46,265 nucleotides of DNA, taken from positions 1 to 46,265 of the forward strand of contig CAMCVW010000027.1 in assembly GCA_945881915.1 (NCBI GenBank). The letters are read 5' to 3'. The translations under genes and the position numbers were made by a program. Of the stretch, positions 23,587-32,606 are shown one piece after another (positions within the stretch are counted from its first letter, which is position 1; each line of letters starts with the position of its first letter). Source of the stretch: Thermoflexus hugenholtzii JAD2 (GTDB lineage Bacteria > Chloroflexota > Chloroflexia > Chloroflexales > Roseiflexaceae). The notes under the pieces were generated by a model. The model was not told the DNA's origin. It did not search any database and worked only from the letters and a program-made list of their open reading frames with translations.

Positions 23587-24594
23587 ATGAGCGACAGACC
23601 GATACAACTCGACGCGAGCTTTGACGCACGCGCGCACTATACGATTTTGGTGTGGTTACGGCCACGTGATGCAATCGTCCACATCGGCGAGCCGGTGGCA
23701 GTGGTGGTCGATGGAGCCTTGCAACGAGTGATATCTGCGCCGTGTAGCGGGCGGATCGTCAGCGTCTATGCCGACGAAGGCGCTCGTGTCTTGCCACGGA
23801 CTATCATCGGAATGATCCGCCCTAACCTCGTCATTCCCGACCTCATCAGCGGCAGCCGCACGGGAGTCGTTGCTGGGGCGGTCATCGTCCTGACGGTGGC
23901 GTTGGTGACGTTTGCAAATACGGCACCGCACGTACCACTCATCCAGCTGCCGACATTCTCGCTCCCCGAGCAGACGGGAATTGCACCGTCGGTGACACCT
24001 GTGGCAGCCCCATCGTCAGAAGCAACCGATGCACCCGAAGCGACAGCATATCCTGAGCCAAGCAGCGACACACCGGCGGACTCTGCTGCCGATCAACCGG
24101 CCGTCGTACCGATTGACCCAGCGATGGTTACCCCAGAGGGTCCGATAGACGCAACCCCGCAACCTGTGGATGAGTTGCCCCTCGTCGAACCGACCTCCGC
24201 CGACCCCTATGGCTCGGGAATCGACATTGACATAGAGCGCTTGAATGTCATCAACATGGCCCGTCAAGCGGCACAGATTGCCGTGGGCAGTGCGCAATAC
24301 TTCACGCCCGGGACGGTCGACGAGAGTCTGTGGTCGTCTACCCTCGAAGCCAATCTGTTTACCATCAAAGGGAACTATGATCAGATTGCAGAAATATCGC
24401 GCGTCGTCTCGAATGTCGCACTCCAGCCGGAAGTCATCGATGAACTCGATCGCATTCAGGCAGAAGTCGGGAATTGCCTGGAGCCTTTTCAGATAGCTGA
24501 GAAAGCCCGTGAAAACGGGAGTGAGATATCTGGATTCAAACCGCAATTCACGCAGTGTCAACAGTTCTTGGATTCCCTCCCCCAACAGAGCTAA
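23587..24594 (+). CDS. Membrane protein with an N-terminal lipoyl-like barrel-sandwich domain
   Basis: A 335-residue protein with GAGGGGAGTTCGC before its ATG. Residues about 15-80 resemble a biotinyl/lipoyl-type barrel-sandwich hybrid (HIGEPVAVVVDGALQRVISAPCSGRIVSVYADEGARVLPRTIIGMI), with the AP-SG turn typical of the fold but no lysine at the tip, so it should not be lipoylated or biotinylated. One membrane segment follows (about 90-112). Then come a Pro/Ala/Ser/Glu/Thr-rich spacer (about 118-215) and a helical C-terminal domain with two cysteines (GNCLEPF, TQCQQF). With the barrel in the cytoplasm and the rest outside, it could be a scaffold or signalling protein. I do not know a named family. 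Confidence 0.6.
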   Translation: MSDRPIQLDASFDARAHYTILVWLRPRDAIVHIGEPVAVVVDGALQRVISAPCSGRIVSVYADEGARVLPRTIIGMIRPNLVIPDLISGSRTGVVAGAVIVLTVALVTFANTAPHVPLIQLPTFSLPEQTGIAPSVTPVAAPSSEATDAPEATAYPEPSSDTPADSAADQPAVVPIDPAMVTPEGPIDATPQPVDELPLVEPTSADPYGSGIDIDIERLNVINMARQAAQIAVGSAQYFTPGTVDESLWSSTLEANLFTIKGNYDQIAEISRVVSNVALQPEVIDELDRIQAEVGNCLEPFQIAEKARENGSEISGFKPQFTQCQQFLDSLPQQS

Positions 24595-24624
24595 TCAGAC
24601 GAGACGGTCTCGATATACGAACGC

Positions 24625-24653
24625 ACACCCCATCACTCATCGTGATGGGGTGT
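24625..24653. terminator. 11-bp hairpin after the lipoyl-like gene
   Basis: Arms acaccccatca (24625-24635) and tgatggggtgt (24643-24653) are perfectly complementary with a 7-base loop. No T-run follows, so it may stabilise the mRNA end or act as a weak terminator of the gene ending at 24594. Confidence 0.5.
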
Positions 24654-24713
24654 ATGCATGCTCACCAGTACTGTACCCGCAAACCCGCAGAGCACACTGG
24701 GGAAGTGATGCAA

Positions 24714-24744
24714 ACAGCCCCCGGCAGTGCGTGCCGGGGGCTGT
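24714..24744 (-). terminator. Terminator of the subtilase gene
   Basis: A perfect 13-bp stem (acagcccccggca at 24714-24726 with 24732-24744) and a 5-base loop, followed on the minus strand by TTTG. It lies 14 bp past the protease stop. Confidence 0.75.
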
Positions 24745-24757
24745 GGTGGGAGGTGCG

Positions 24758-27700
24758 TTACTTCTGGAACAGCCGATTGATTATGATGGTCTTGGGGGTG
24801 CCCAGGACTGCGAGGGGGGCACGGACACTCAGGCTGACATTGGTAGACAGACTGACATTGTCGACAACGACCTCACCGGCAATGCTCATATCGGTGACGT
24901 AATTGAAGCCAATTTTGACACGCTTGTTGGCATACGGCGTCATGTCGACGGACCACTGCCCCGACCGTTGCGTCTGGCAGATGTCGATACGACCGACGAC
25001 CACTTCATCGACTTCGATGTTGAGGACGTCATAGTACACACCACAGAACTCCAGCGTCTGTGGCGTCACAGTGAAGAGCATCGAACGCGTCGAGGAAGGT
25101 ACGGAGACGTATTGTGACACACGTCGGCTGGTCATATTCGTACTGGCGACGGCGTACGATCCCAGTTTTGCTCTGCCGCCTATAACCATTTGACCGAGCT
25201 GGTCACCCCATTCGCGACTGTTTTCGAACCACGTACCATCACCACGAGCACTAAAGTCTGCGTTGCGCAGAGTGGTATTGGAACTTGCTGGTATGAAGTG
25301 CACCGTGTCGATGTACCACGAGCTGACGTCATATGCGTTGTTGTTGACGACAAAACCAAGGGTGACAGATTGTCCAGCATATGCAGATAAATCAAACTCG
25401 AGCGTATCGTACTCTGCAACCGTGGCCCAGCGTGCTTTGTTACACAACGTCCATTCGCGTACCATTGCGCCATTGACGGTGAAGCGCGCTGTGTCTGTGC
25501 TCGATGCACACGAGCGCTCGTACGATGCCATTCCTTGATGGACCTGCAGCGTGGTTGCGTCGTTCGGGACCACAATGGTCTGTGACACGGTGGCCACTTC
25601 GCTCGGCATACCGCCGATCCACGCAAACATACTACCGAACCAAGTGGGGAAGCCTGACCAGGCACCGATGCTCACCGATCCTGGGGAATTACTCGAGGAC
25701 TCGGTCCAGCCTGTGGTACCGAGCTCGAAATCAGGGTTGACGATGTCGCCTGCAACCGGAGTTGCGGTTGGTGGGACGACGAATGTTGCGGTCCGAGTCG
25801 GTGTCGCAGTTCGCGTGGATGTTGGCGTTCGTGAGGGAGTCCGGGTAATGGTTGGCACGAGGATTGCACCGACCGGTGCCTGCTGGTTATAGAGATTGCC
25901 GATCGTGACCGCATCGATACGTCCGGCTGCGATGACCAACTCATCGAGATCAATCGTGCTATAGGAGCTGCCGTTCGAGCCGATAAGCCATGGGCTCGCC
26001 AACAGACCGCCACGCACACGTTTCGCGGTGCCATTGGCGACCCCGTCGACGTAGACGTTCAGACCGTTGGCATTCCCTGGTGTCAGCAGACAGGCAATCT
26101 GGTGCCACTTGCTGTCGGTGATTGACTTCTTACCAGTCACTGTCACTGATTCAGACGGCGTCACAAACGAACAGACGGGGTAAGAGCCGACTATCGCCAT
26201 CGTGTATACATTCCGTGTATTGGTGCTTTTGAGTACCATCGCGTTGCCTGCGGTACGAACCCAGACACTCGATAACAGCGAGGGGGAGCTCTGTTGCGCA
26301 ATCGACAACGAGGTCATCAGTTCGGTAGTGTTGCTGCTATCGATGTGTGCTGCAGGGCCTTGGACACCATCCGAGACTTCCGAGATACATCTACGGGACG
26401 CATTACGGCAGCGCAATTTGATTCCGGTGTTGCTATACCGATTGCGCTTAATGGTAGAGATAGAGTTGAATGATTCATAGAGAATCATATTCGCTCGCAA
26501 GACCTGGGTGGGTGTGGGCGTGCGCGACGCAATCGGCGTATTTGACGGAGTCAACGTTTCACTCGGCGTGAGTGTTTCACTCGGCGTGAGTGTTTCACTC
26601 GGGGTCAAGGTTATCGTTGCAGTCTCTGACGGAGTGGCTGTCGACGTGCTTGTAGCCGGGATGGTCTCTGTCGGGGTCAACGAAGGGAGCGCCGTGTTGG
26701 TTGCCGTCGGAGGGGTGGTAGCAGTGGGGCTGCTCGATGGAGTGAGCGTCGTCGACGGGGTAACGACAGTCGATGGTGTCACGGTCGCAATCGAGTTCTG
26801 CAGAGCAGTAGTGGCGCGGCCAGCGTTCAAGATACCGGTTCCACAATTCGACGTCGTGCAGCTGCTCACCGGGAATGCGGTAATATTTGCCCGCATCACC
26901 GCGAGAATCTGATCGACTGTGGCAGAGGGTTTGATCCCATACAGCAATGCTGCGACCCCAGCGACATGTGGGGCGGCCATGCTGGTGCCCTGGTAGTTGG
27001 CGTATGACGCAGTTCCCGAGGCCAACGTGGTCGCACCACTCCAGAGCGTGGAGCGAATCGTGCCGCTCGAGAGTGGGTAGCTCGCAGAATCACTGCCGTT
27101 GCCGCCAGGAGCGGCGATGTCAATCATCGTGCCAAAATTGCTGTACGATGCCCGACCGCCAGTGGGTCCCGTGGCAGCCACGGTGACTGCTTGGGGACAG
27201 TTGGCAGGAGTAGCGTACTGGGCATCCATTGCACTATTACCGGCAGCGACCACCACCATGGTGCCGGCAGCGGTGGCTTCATTAATAGCATTCCCAAAGA
27301 TGGATGGGCAACTCGATGAGCTGCCACCAAGGCTCATGTTGATGACGTTGGCTTTCTTGGCGACCAGCGGCACCCCGGCCACAGCAATTCGGGCTGACCA
27401 TCGGATTGCATCGGCGATATCGCTTGAGTAGCCGCCTCCCGAGCCCAAGACCCGCGCTACCATGAGTTTCGAGCCATTGGCAATACCTGCCACACCGACG
27501 CCGTTGTTGCGCAGTGCTGCAACGGTGCCGGCGACGTGGGTGCCATGCCATGAACTCGAGCTGAATGCGTCGAAATCGCCGGCATCGGTGGCGTCAGCAT
27601 CACGGCCATTGCCGTCGTTTGCCATGGAGGCATCCGAGATGAAGTCGTATTGACTGACCACCTGACCGGCCAAGTCGGGGTGCGGGGTAATCCCCGTGTC

Positions 27701-28240
27701 GATAATCGACACAATCGTGCTGGCCCCGCTATACCCGGCATCCCAGGAACCAATTGCATTCATTCCGAAGTATGTCTTGCCAGATATCGGGCTGAGTGGC
27801 GATACCATGTCCCACTGCTTGCTGTATTCGGGGTCGTTGGGAGCTACTGCGGCGCGCATCAGAATATCTGGCTCGACCAGTGCGACTTCGTTGATCTGCT
27901 TCCATTTGGATTGCAGCAAGAGAATTTCTGTGGGGGTGAGCATCCGATTCATCTTGAGGACGTGGACGTTTGTGCCCTGCTGGCGTTTGTACGACGACTG
28001 CGGCCCGATGCTGCGTGCCGAAACGTCATTGAACTGCCGCCAAAATGTGGTGTCGATTGCGCTCCGAGCGGATGTAGGGTTCAGTGTAATCACGAATTGG
28101 TCGGTACTCTCGACCACTGGTGCAGTGGAGCCGTCCGTGTTGCTGTCACGAAACTGCGCCTGCGTCAACCCAATGGGTTGCCAGAGCATCACCATTCCTA
28201 GCACCAGACTCACGAGCCAACCTCGGTTATGTGTGTTCAT
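24758..28240 (-). CDS. Large secreted subtilisin-like serine protease (S8) with LamG-like and jelly-roll-like domains
   Basis: An exported endopeptidase of 1160 residues. The start at 28240 follows AAGGAATACCG and gives a signal peptide (about 1-28); longer frames lack a ribosome site. A propeptide (about 45-125) precedes the S8 domain (about 140-480), which has the triad in SIIDTGI (Asp181), WHGTHVAGT (His232) and QGTSMAAPHVAG (Ser420), with the oxyanion Asn335 in VAAGNS. A Thr/Pro/Ser linker (about 485-580) contains three tandem SETLTP units. A LamG/concanavalin-like domain follows (about 585-790), then a second Thr/Arg/Pro linker and two similar beta-rich modules (about 832-1010 and 1010-1160) resembling carbohydrate-binding jelly rolls. 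No sorting signal or C-terminal anchor is visible. It likely digests extracellular protein while bound to polymers. Confidence 0.93.
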   Translation of the reverse strand: MNTHNRGWLVSLVLGMVMLWQPIGLTQAQFRDSNTDGSTAPVVESTDQFVITLNPTSARSAIDTTFWRQFNDVSARSIGPQSSYKRQQGTNVHVLKMNRMLTPTEILLLQSKWKQINEVALVEPDILMRAAVAPNDPEYSKQWDMVSPLSPISGKTYFGMNAIGSWDAGYSGASTIVSIIDTGITPHPDLAGQVVSQYDFISDASMANDGNGRDADATDAGDFDAFSSSSWHGTHVAGTVAALRNNGVGVAGIANGSKLMVARVLGSGGGYSSDIADAIRWSARIAVAGVPLVAKKANVINMSLGGSSSSCPSIFGNAINEATAAGTMVVVAAGNSAMDAQYATPANCPQAVTVAATGPTGGRASYSNFGTMIDIAAPGGNGSDSASYPLSSGTIRSTLWSGATTLASGTASYANYQGTSMAAPHVAGVAALLYGIKPSATVDQILAVMRANITAFPVSSCTTSNCGTGILNAGRATTALQNSIATVTPSTVVTPSTTLTPSSSPTATTPPTATNTALPSLTPTETIPATSTSTATPSETATITLTPSETLTPSETLTPSETLTPSNTPIASRTPTPTQVLRANMILYESFNSISTIKRNRYSNTGIKLRCRNASRRCISEVSDGVQGPAAHIDSSNTTELMTSLSIAQQSSPSLLSSVWVRTAGNAMVLKSTNTRNVYTMAIVGSYPVCSFVTPSESVTVTGKKSITDSKWHQIACLLTPGNANGLNVYVDGVANGTAKRVRGGLLASPWLIGSNGSSYSTIDLDELVIAAGRIDAVTIGNLYNQQAPVGAILVPTITRTPSRTPTSTRTATPTRTATFVVPPTATPVAGDIVNPDFELGTTGWTESSSNSPGSVSIGAWSGFPTWFGSMFAWIGGMPSEVATVSQTIVVPNDATTLQVHQGMASYERSCASSTDTARFTVNGAMVREWTLCNKARWATVAEYDTLEFDLSAYAGQSVTLGFVVNNNAYDVSSWYIDTVHFIPASSNTTLRNADFSARGDGTWFENSREWGDQLGQMVIGGRAKLGSYAVASTNMTSRRVSQYVSVPSSTRSMLFTVTPQTLEFCGVYYDVLNIEVDEVVVGRIDICQTQRSGQWSVDMTPYANKRVKIGFNYVTDMSIAGEVVVDNVSLSTNVSLSVRAPLAVLGTPKTIIINRLFQK
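26556..26609. repeat. 18-bp tandem repeat inside the protease linker
   Basis: Two identical copies of gtttcactcggcgtgagt are followed by a third with changed last bases. On the coding (minus) strand each unit encodes six residues of the SETLTP type. Such repeats expand and shrink easily by slippage and would change linker length without a frameshift. Confidence 0.85.
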
Positions 28241-28663
28241 CGGTATTCCTTGCGGCATCACTGCAGCACTGTTCGACGGCGCGGTATGTATTTCTGACGT
28301 TACGGTACCTAGATATGTTCCTACCGATGGGATTGCAGTTCCATTAATCAACAGATTGGAGAGTGCCCATAGGCCACTGCGTGTTCGTGCATTCATTATT
28401 GCAAAGAGGGCTTTTAAAAATATTTATACTTTTTTCCGCCGCAATGAGCGAAATCGGCTATCGACATGCCCATGGGCGACGCATGGGTGTTATGTTCGGA
28501 GCAGACTTCACGTACGACCAAAGACGACGACACCGCTGCGTACTATCGGCACTCATTGAGAATCCGAAAGTGAAACGTCAGCGTTGTGTAACCCGCACTC
28601 CTGCGTCGGCAAATGGGCGATGCTAGACTACATGTAGGTGTTCAGTTCTACCAGGGATACCAT
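28241..28663. other. Intergenic region upstream of the protease gene
   Basis: About 420 bases with no supportable gene. An AT-rich patch (28411-28436, containing aaaaatatttatac) probably belongs to a promoter for the minus-strand protease gene. A 10-bp palindrome ctacatgtag at 28628-28637 lies just ahead of the plus-strand GNAT gene. Small frames crossing the region have no ribosome sites. Confidence 0.5.
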
Positions 28664-29182
28664 ATGTCAGTTGTTCCTCCCAAACACTCCATCCCGAGTC
28701 TTTCGATTACTCCCATGGACGAATCGAGCGCAGCCCGCATCCAGACGTGGCAGTATAGCGGTATCATGGCGCGGTATACATTCAATGATGATCCGTTCGA
28801 ACGGCAATGGCTGTGTCATCCTGACCACCGTTACTACCAAATCCGCGATGTTTTGCAGAAGCTCATCGGCTTTGCTGCAATCGGGCAGCATGCGCAGCCA
28901 ATTGGCGCAGCATTCCAAGAAGATGCCGAAGACATTTTGATTGGGATAAGGCCTGATTTGGTCAATCTGCGCCGGGGCTATGAACTTTGTGTGTCGGTGA
29001 TCAACTTCGCCAAACGCTCGACCCGGCGCCGTACCTTGCGGGTCAGTCTGCCCCACAACCACGAACCCGGTCTGGCAGTCTGGCAACGTGCAGGATTCTT
29101 CCCCGAATACACGTTCTTGGGCACCGACAAAACCCCATTTGTGGTGCTCCTTGCACCATCCGATGCAGCCGAGGCTGCGTAG
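28664..29182 (+). CDS. GNAT-like acetyltransferase
   Basis: A 172-residue protein; AGGGATACCAT before the ATG at 28664 fixes the start (MSVVPPKHS). It has a GNAT-like layout: IQTWQYSGIMARYTF at the N-terminal strand, LQKLIGFAAIGQHAQPIG, a beta4 strand DILIGIRPDLVNLRRGYELCVSVINFAK and TLRVSLPHNHEPGLAVWQRAGFFPEYTF as beta5-alpha4-beta6. The acetyl-CoA loop normally reading RGxG is represented by NLRRGYE, so it is degenerate but recognisable. A RidA gene starts 13 bases after the stop, and an amidohydrolase gene after that, so the three probably form one operon handling reactive or amide-containing metabolites (inference). Confidence 0.72.
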   Translation: MSVVPPKHSIPSLSITPMDESSAARIQTWQYSGIMARYTFNDDPFERQWLCHPDHRYYQIRDVLQKLIGFAAIGQHAQPIGAAFQEDAEDILIGIRPDLVNLRRGYELCVSVINFAKRSTRRRTLRVSLPHNHEPGLAVWQRAGFFPEYTFLGTDKTPFVVLLAPSDAAEAA

Positions 29183-29195
29183 TATCGAGGTCTTT

Positions 29196-29576
29196 ATGCC
29201 CAAACAAGCCATTACTGTCAAAAACGGCCCACTACCTGGCGGAGCGTATACCCCGATCTTGCGCGTCGGGGATTTTTTGTTTGTGTCGGGCCAGGTCGCT
29301 GTCGACCCTACCACCGACGAAATCGTCGGCACGACCATCGAAGAGCAGACGAAACGCACCCTGGAAAACATCAAAATCCTCCTTGCAGCTGCCGGTGCCG
29401 GCATGAATGACGTGGTCAAAGCCACCGTCCATTTGGCAGATATGGCAGACTTTGATGGATTTAATGGCGTCTATGCCGGTTACTTCAATGACCCCAAACC
29501 CGCTCGCACCACCGTCGGCAGCAACCTCGGCGGGTTACTCATCGAAGTAGACATCATCGCGTACGTGGGAGCATAG
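29196..29576 (+). CDS. RidA family enamine/imine deaminase
   Basis: RidA proteins hydrolyse reactive 2-aminoacrylate-type enamines, protecting PLP enzymes. The 126-residue length matches the family. The ATG at 29196 follows GAGGTCTTT. Family residues include GAYTPILRVGDFLFVSGQVAVDP (about 15-37), the helix TKRTLENIKILLAAAGAGMNDVVKATVHL (about 53-81), and FNDPKPARTTVGSNL (about 97-111), where the conserved arginine (Arg of PAR-T) binds the carboxylate. The C-terminal strand is LLIEVDIIAYV. It is a cytoplasmic trimer in known cases. It is followed after 4 bp by an amidohydrolase gene. Confidence 0.93.
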   Translation: MPKQAITVKNGPLPGGAYTPILRVGDFLFVSGQVAVDPTTDEIVGTTIEEQTKRTLENIKILLAAAGAGMNDVVKATVHLADMADFDGFNGVYAGYFNDPKPARTTVGSNLGGLLIEVDIIAYVGA

Positions 29577-29580
29577 GCAT

Positions 29581-30804
29581 ATGCGCTACGACACGATTAT
29601 CCATGGAGGCACCGTCATTGACCCGGCCAATGGGCGGCATGGACGGTTCGATGTAGCCCTGAGCCGTGATCGCATCGCTGCGGTCGAAGCAGATTTGTCG
29701 CATGCAGATGCACATCAGCGCATCGATGCCAGTGGGTTGCTCGTGCTCCCCGGATTGGTCGACTTACACACCCATGTCTACTACGGAGTGACGTACTGGG
29801 GCATCGAACCAGATGCGATTGCAGCACGCAGCGGGGTAACGACGTGGGTGGATGTCGGGTCAGCAGGTGCATATAACTTCCGCGGTTTGCGCGAGTTCAT
29901 CCTGCGCGGCACAGAACCCCGGATTGTCACTTTTCTCAACATCTCGGCCGTTGGCCTGACCGCTCCGTTTGGGGAACATTACAACCTCGACAACTGTGAT
30001 ATCGACATCTGCTGCGCCGTTGTGGCGCAGCATCGTGATATCATCGTGGGCATTAAAGCCCGCATCGAAGAAAAAACCGTTGGCACAAACGGCCTCGAAC
30101 CACTCCGGCGCGCGCGCATCGTGGCCGATCGTACTGGGTTACCCTTGATGGTGCACATCGGCTCTGGCCCGCCCGAGCTCGATGAAGTGCTCACGTATCT
30201 CCAGGCGGGCGATATTTTGACGCACTGCTACACGGGTGGCACCATGCGCATCACCGCAGCTGACGGATTGCCGCACCCGAGCATCATCGCCGCCGCCAAA
30301 CGCGGGGTCATCCTGGACGTGGGGCACGGTGCTGGTTCGTTTGACTTTGTCGTGGCAGAGGGCATGCTGGCCGCGGGGATCTTGCCCGACGCAGTATCGA
30401 CCGATATGCATCAGCTCAGCGTACACGGGCCAATGTTCGACATGCCGACATGCATGAGCAAATTCATGGCTATTGGCGTCAGTCTGGACGATGTCGTCGC
30501 AGCTGCCACTTGCAAGCCGGCCCAGATTCTGCAACTGCGAGACGTGGGGACCTTGTCCGTGGGTGCATATGCCGATGTCGCGCTGATGCGCATGCACGAG
30601 GGGACATTCCACTTCTATGACATTGCCATGGCGACGCGTACGGGGACGGGGTTGCTCCGTTGTGAGCAGACCATCCTGAATGGTCGCATCATGAAGCGCC
30701 ATCCCGATCCCGAGCCAGCCCCATGGATCCACATCCGTCCCTACCAACAACACATCATCGACCAAGGGCATACACCGGACCAAATGGCGCGCGATTGTTG
30801 CTAA
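29581..30804 (+). CDS. Amidohydrolase/deacetylase family metallohydrolase (dihydroorotase-like)
   Basis: A 407-residue metal-dependent hydrolase of the amidohydrolase superfamily. It opens with IIHGGTVIDPANGRHGRFDVAL (the small beta-sandwich domain). The metal site is shown by GLVDLHTHVYYG (about 58-69, HxH), IVGIKARIEE (about 156-165; the lysine often carboxylated), MVHIGSGPPE (about 190), ILTHCYTG (about 213-220) and STDMHQLSVHGP (about 278-289, Asp). The closing GAYADVALMRM is typical. Related enzymes include D-aminoacylases and uncharacterised deacetylases. It lies four bases after ridA, so they are translated together. The natural substrate is unknown. Confidence 0.9.
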   Translation: MRYDTIIHGGTVIDPANGRHGRFDVALSRDRIAAVEADLSHADAHQRIDASGLLVLPGLVDLHTHVYYGVTYWGIEPDAIAARSGVTTWVDVGSAGAYNFRGLREFILRGTEPRIVTFLNISAVGLTAPFGEHYNLDNCDIDICCAVVAQHRDIIVGIKARIEEKTVGTNGLEPLRRARIVADRTGLPLMVHIGSGPPELDEVLTYLQAGDILTHCYTGGTMRITAADGLPHPSIIAAAKRGVILDVGHGAGSFDFVVAEGMLAAGILPDAVSTDMHQLSVHGPMFDMPTCMSKFMAIGVSLDDVVAAATCKPAQILQLRDVGTLSVGAYADVALMRMHEGTFHFYDIAMATRTGTGLLRCEQTILNGRIMKRHPDPEPAPWIHIRPYQQHIIDQGHTPDQMARDCC

Positions 30805-30978
30805 GCGGCGTAGAGCTGTCAACGAGATGTCATTCCTGTGGCGCTACGGCACTCTCGCAACGGTCACCGTCGTGACGGGAGTCATGCAGCGGCCGTGGCA
30901 TACGCGCCTGACGTGCGACCGATTTGACGAAAACATGAATGCCCTGAATCAGGACCATCTATACGTTATCCTCCCTGC

Positions 30979-31617
30979 ATGTGGCAAATGATTGGACATC
31001 CAATGCGTTCAGTCTGGATTACCCAAGCACAGTTTGTGGGCAGCATCTGCACCCTCGAGGCACTCGACCCTGCGCGTCATCGGGATGGGTTGATTCATGC
31101 AGGATCTGATGCGTCGATATGGACATTCCTTCGCTTCCCCCCCGGCGACACGACTGCGGGGATGGATGTGCACATCAGCGAACTCATCCGACGCCGTGAT
31201 GCAGGCAGCGAGGTCCCCTACATCATCCGTCGCATCACGGACAACCTGATTGTCGGTGTGACACGATTTATCGAACTCCATCCCGAGCACCGTGGGCTCG
31301 AACTCGCAACATGGCTCCATCCCACCGTACAGGGACAAGGAGTCAACCCCGAGGTCAAGCTCCTCATGTTGTCCCACGCATTTGATGATCTGCATTGTGT
31401 GCGCGTCCAGATCAAAACCGACGCCACCAACACCGTCGCACGCCGATCGCTTGATGCGCTCGGGGCGGTCTACGAGGGCACATTGCGCAATCATTTGCTT
31501 ACCCCGACCGGACGGGTGCGCGATTCTGCTTTTTATTCTATTATTGCTACAGAATGGCCGGCAATCAACGCACAATTACGAGCGCGGATTGCACGCAAAA
31601 AAGGAGAATCCGCATGA
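30979..31617 (+). CDS. GNAT acetyltransferase, RimJ/RimL-like
   Basis: A 212-residue protein similar to the ribosomal-protein N-acetyltransferase class. The fold marks are AQFVGSICTLEALDPARHRDGL at the N-terminus, IVGVTRFIELHPEHRGLELATWLHPTVQGQGVNPEVKLLMLSHAF (about 90-134), with the acetyl-CoA motif QGQGVN, and VRVQIKTDATNTVARRSLDALGAVYEGTLRNHL (about 140-172). The C-terminus TGRVRDSAFYSII is the usual final strand. No strong ribosome site precedes the ATG at 30979; the ATG 24 bases downstream is an alternative. It overlaps the YqhA-family gene by four bases. Substrate unknown. Confidence 0.9.
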   Translation: MWQMIGHPMRSVWITQAQFVGSICTLEALDPARHRDGLIHAGSDASIWTFLRFPPGDTTAGMDVHISELIRRRDAGSEVPYIIRRITDNLIVGVTRFIELHPEHRGLELATWLHPTVQGQGVNPEVKLLMLSHAFDDLHCVRVQIKTDATNTVARRSLDALGAVYEGTLRNHLLTPTGRVRDSAFYSIIATEWPAINAQLRARIARKKGESA

Positions 31618-32111
31618 GACATTTTGTTTCGAGTTTATTGGCAAAAAGCCGCTATCTAGTGCTCATGGCTGTTGTCGGATCAATGCTCGGCATGATTGCA
31701 TTATTTGGATACGGGCTCTATGATTTGTTGAATGTACTGTATAAGTCATTCTATCGCCTGAGCGACGAAAAACTCGCCAAAGAACTCACGTTTGCAGTCA
31801 TCGAAGTCATCGACATTTTTTTGCTGGGGACTGTCTGTTACATCACTGCCCTGGGGTTGTATGAGTTGTTCATCGACGACACGCTGGATTTGCCGCATTG
31901 GCTTCAGATTCACACCTTGGATGACCTCAAAAACAAGTTGACCAGCGTGATTATCGTCGTGATGGGCGTCAGTTTTTTGAGTCAGGTGATTAGCTGGGAT
32001 GGCAAACGCGACCTGATGCTTATCGGGTTCCCCATCGCGGCGGTGATAGCGGCACTGACGTGGTTCCTGCAGTTCAGCACCAAGCACTCTACCGAAAAAG
32101 CAAAAAGATAA
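31614..32111 (+). CDS. YqhA/UPF0114 family membrane protein
   Basis: A 165-residue inner-membrane protein with about four hydrophobic helices (residues roughly 14-38, 60-85, 105-128, 135-155). The ATG at 31614 follows AAGGAG and overlaps the upstream stop by four bases; upstream in-frame starts would lie within the GNAT gene. The family patterns are SRYLVLMAVVGSMLGMIALFGYGLYDL, VIEVIDIFLLGTVCYITALGLYELFID and KNKLTSVIIVVMGVSFLSQV. YqhA proteins are uncharacterised. A strong terminator follows. Confidence 0.88.
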   Translation: MRHFVSSLLAKSRYLVLMAVVGSMLGMIALFGYGLYDLLNVLYKSFYRLSDEKLAKELTFAVIEVIDIFLLGTVCYITALGLYELFIDDTLDLPHWLQIHTLDDLKNKLTSVIIVVMGVSFLSQVISWDGKRDLMLIGFPIAAVIAALTWFLQFSTKHSTEKAKR

Positions 32112-32137
32112 CAGACGCGCGTACCTTTTCGGGCGGC

Positions 32138-32169
32138 AAAAACGGTTCTCGTTCGAGAACCGTTTTTTT
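32138..32169 (+). terminator. Rho-independent terminator after yqhA
   Basis: A 14-base stem (aaaaacggttctcg at 32138-32151 with 32154-32167) and a 2-base loop, followed by a run of Ts to 32169. It closes the GNAT-YqhA unit. Confidence 0.9.
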
Positions 32170-32184
32170 GTGCAAGAGGGGTAT

Positions 32185-32517
32185 ATGCAACACCGTGGCT
32201 GCTGGCGTGTGATGTTCGATTTCGCACCTGATTTTCCCATGCAACGTCCCGAGAGTGTCTATATTCGCATGGTAAAAGAATGTTGGCGGCTGTTGCCGCA
32301 GAGTGTTCCAGGTATCAGCTGCTCACCGTTGCACATCCGCGGCAACGGCATCAGTGGCTGGATCTATGCCGACGACGTCCGTTTGGCTGCTGACGCCGTC
32401 GATCAATTCCGCCGCAAAAGCACCGACGTCGTCCGACGAATCCGCGGCACGCCGGCTGCGGTCATCTGGGAGTACGCGCGCTTTAGCGCTGAATCATCCG
32501 AAACCCATCAACCGTGA
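32185..32517 (+). CDS. Protein of unknown function
   Basis: A 110-residue protein that I do not recognise. The start is taken at 32185 (MQHRGCWRV) because AGAGGGGTAT lies before it; a GTG 15 bases upstream is inside that ribosome site. It is a mixed alpha/beta sequence with the aromatic patches GCWRVMFDFAPDF, KECWRLLPQ and GWIYADDVRLAADAVDQFRRK. No membrane segment or signal peptide is visible. It sits between the yqhA terminator and a decayed metallo-beta-lactamase gene. Confidence 0.45.
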   Translation: MQHRGCWRVMFDFAPDFPMQRPESVYIRMVKECWRLLPQSVPGISCSPLHIRGNGISGWIYADDVRLAADAVDQFRRKSTDVVRRIRGTPAAVIWEYARFSAESSETHQP

Positions 32518-32606
32518 ACCCAATCCACGGCGCATTCCGGTCAGATGCGGTATCATCGCTGAAGCTGTCCGGCAGAGAGACGCATTCCCATGTAGCGGAG
32601 GAACAC

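Noticed and set aside
23288-23590. Plus-strand frame of 100 codons.
   Set aside because: It crosses the tRNA-Thr gene and its terminator on the other strand.
26508-26912. Val/Gly-rich plus-strand frame with repeats.
   Set aside because: It is the antisense of the Thr/Pro linker of the protease; the apparent repeats come from that linker.
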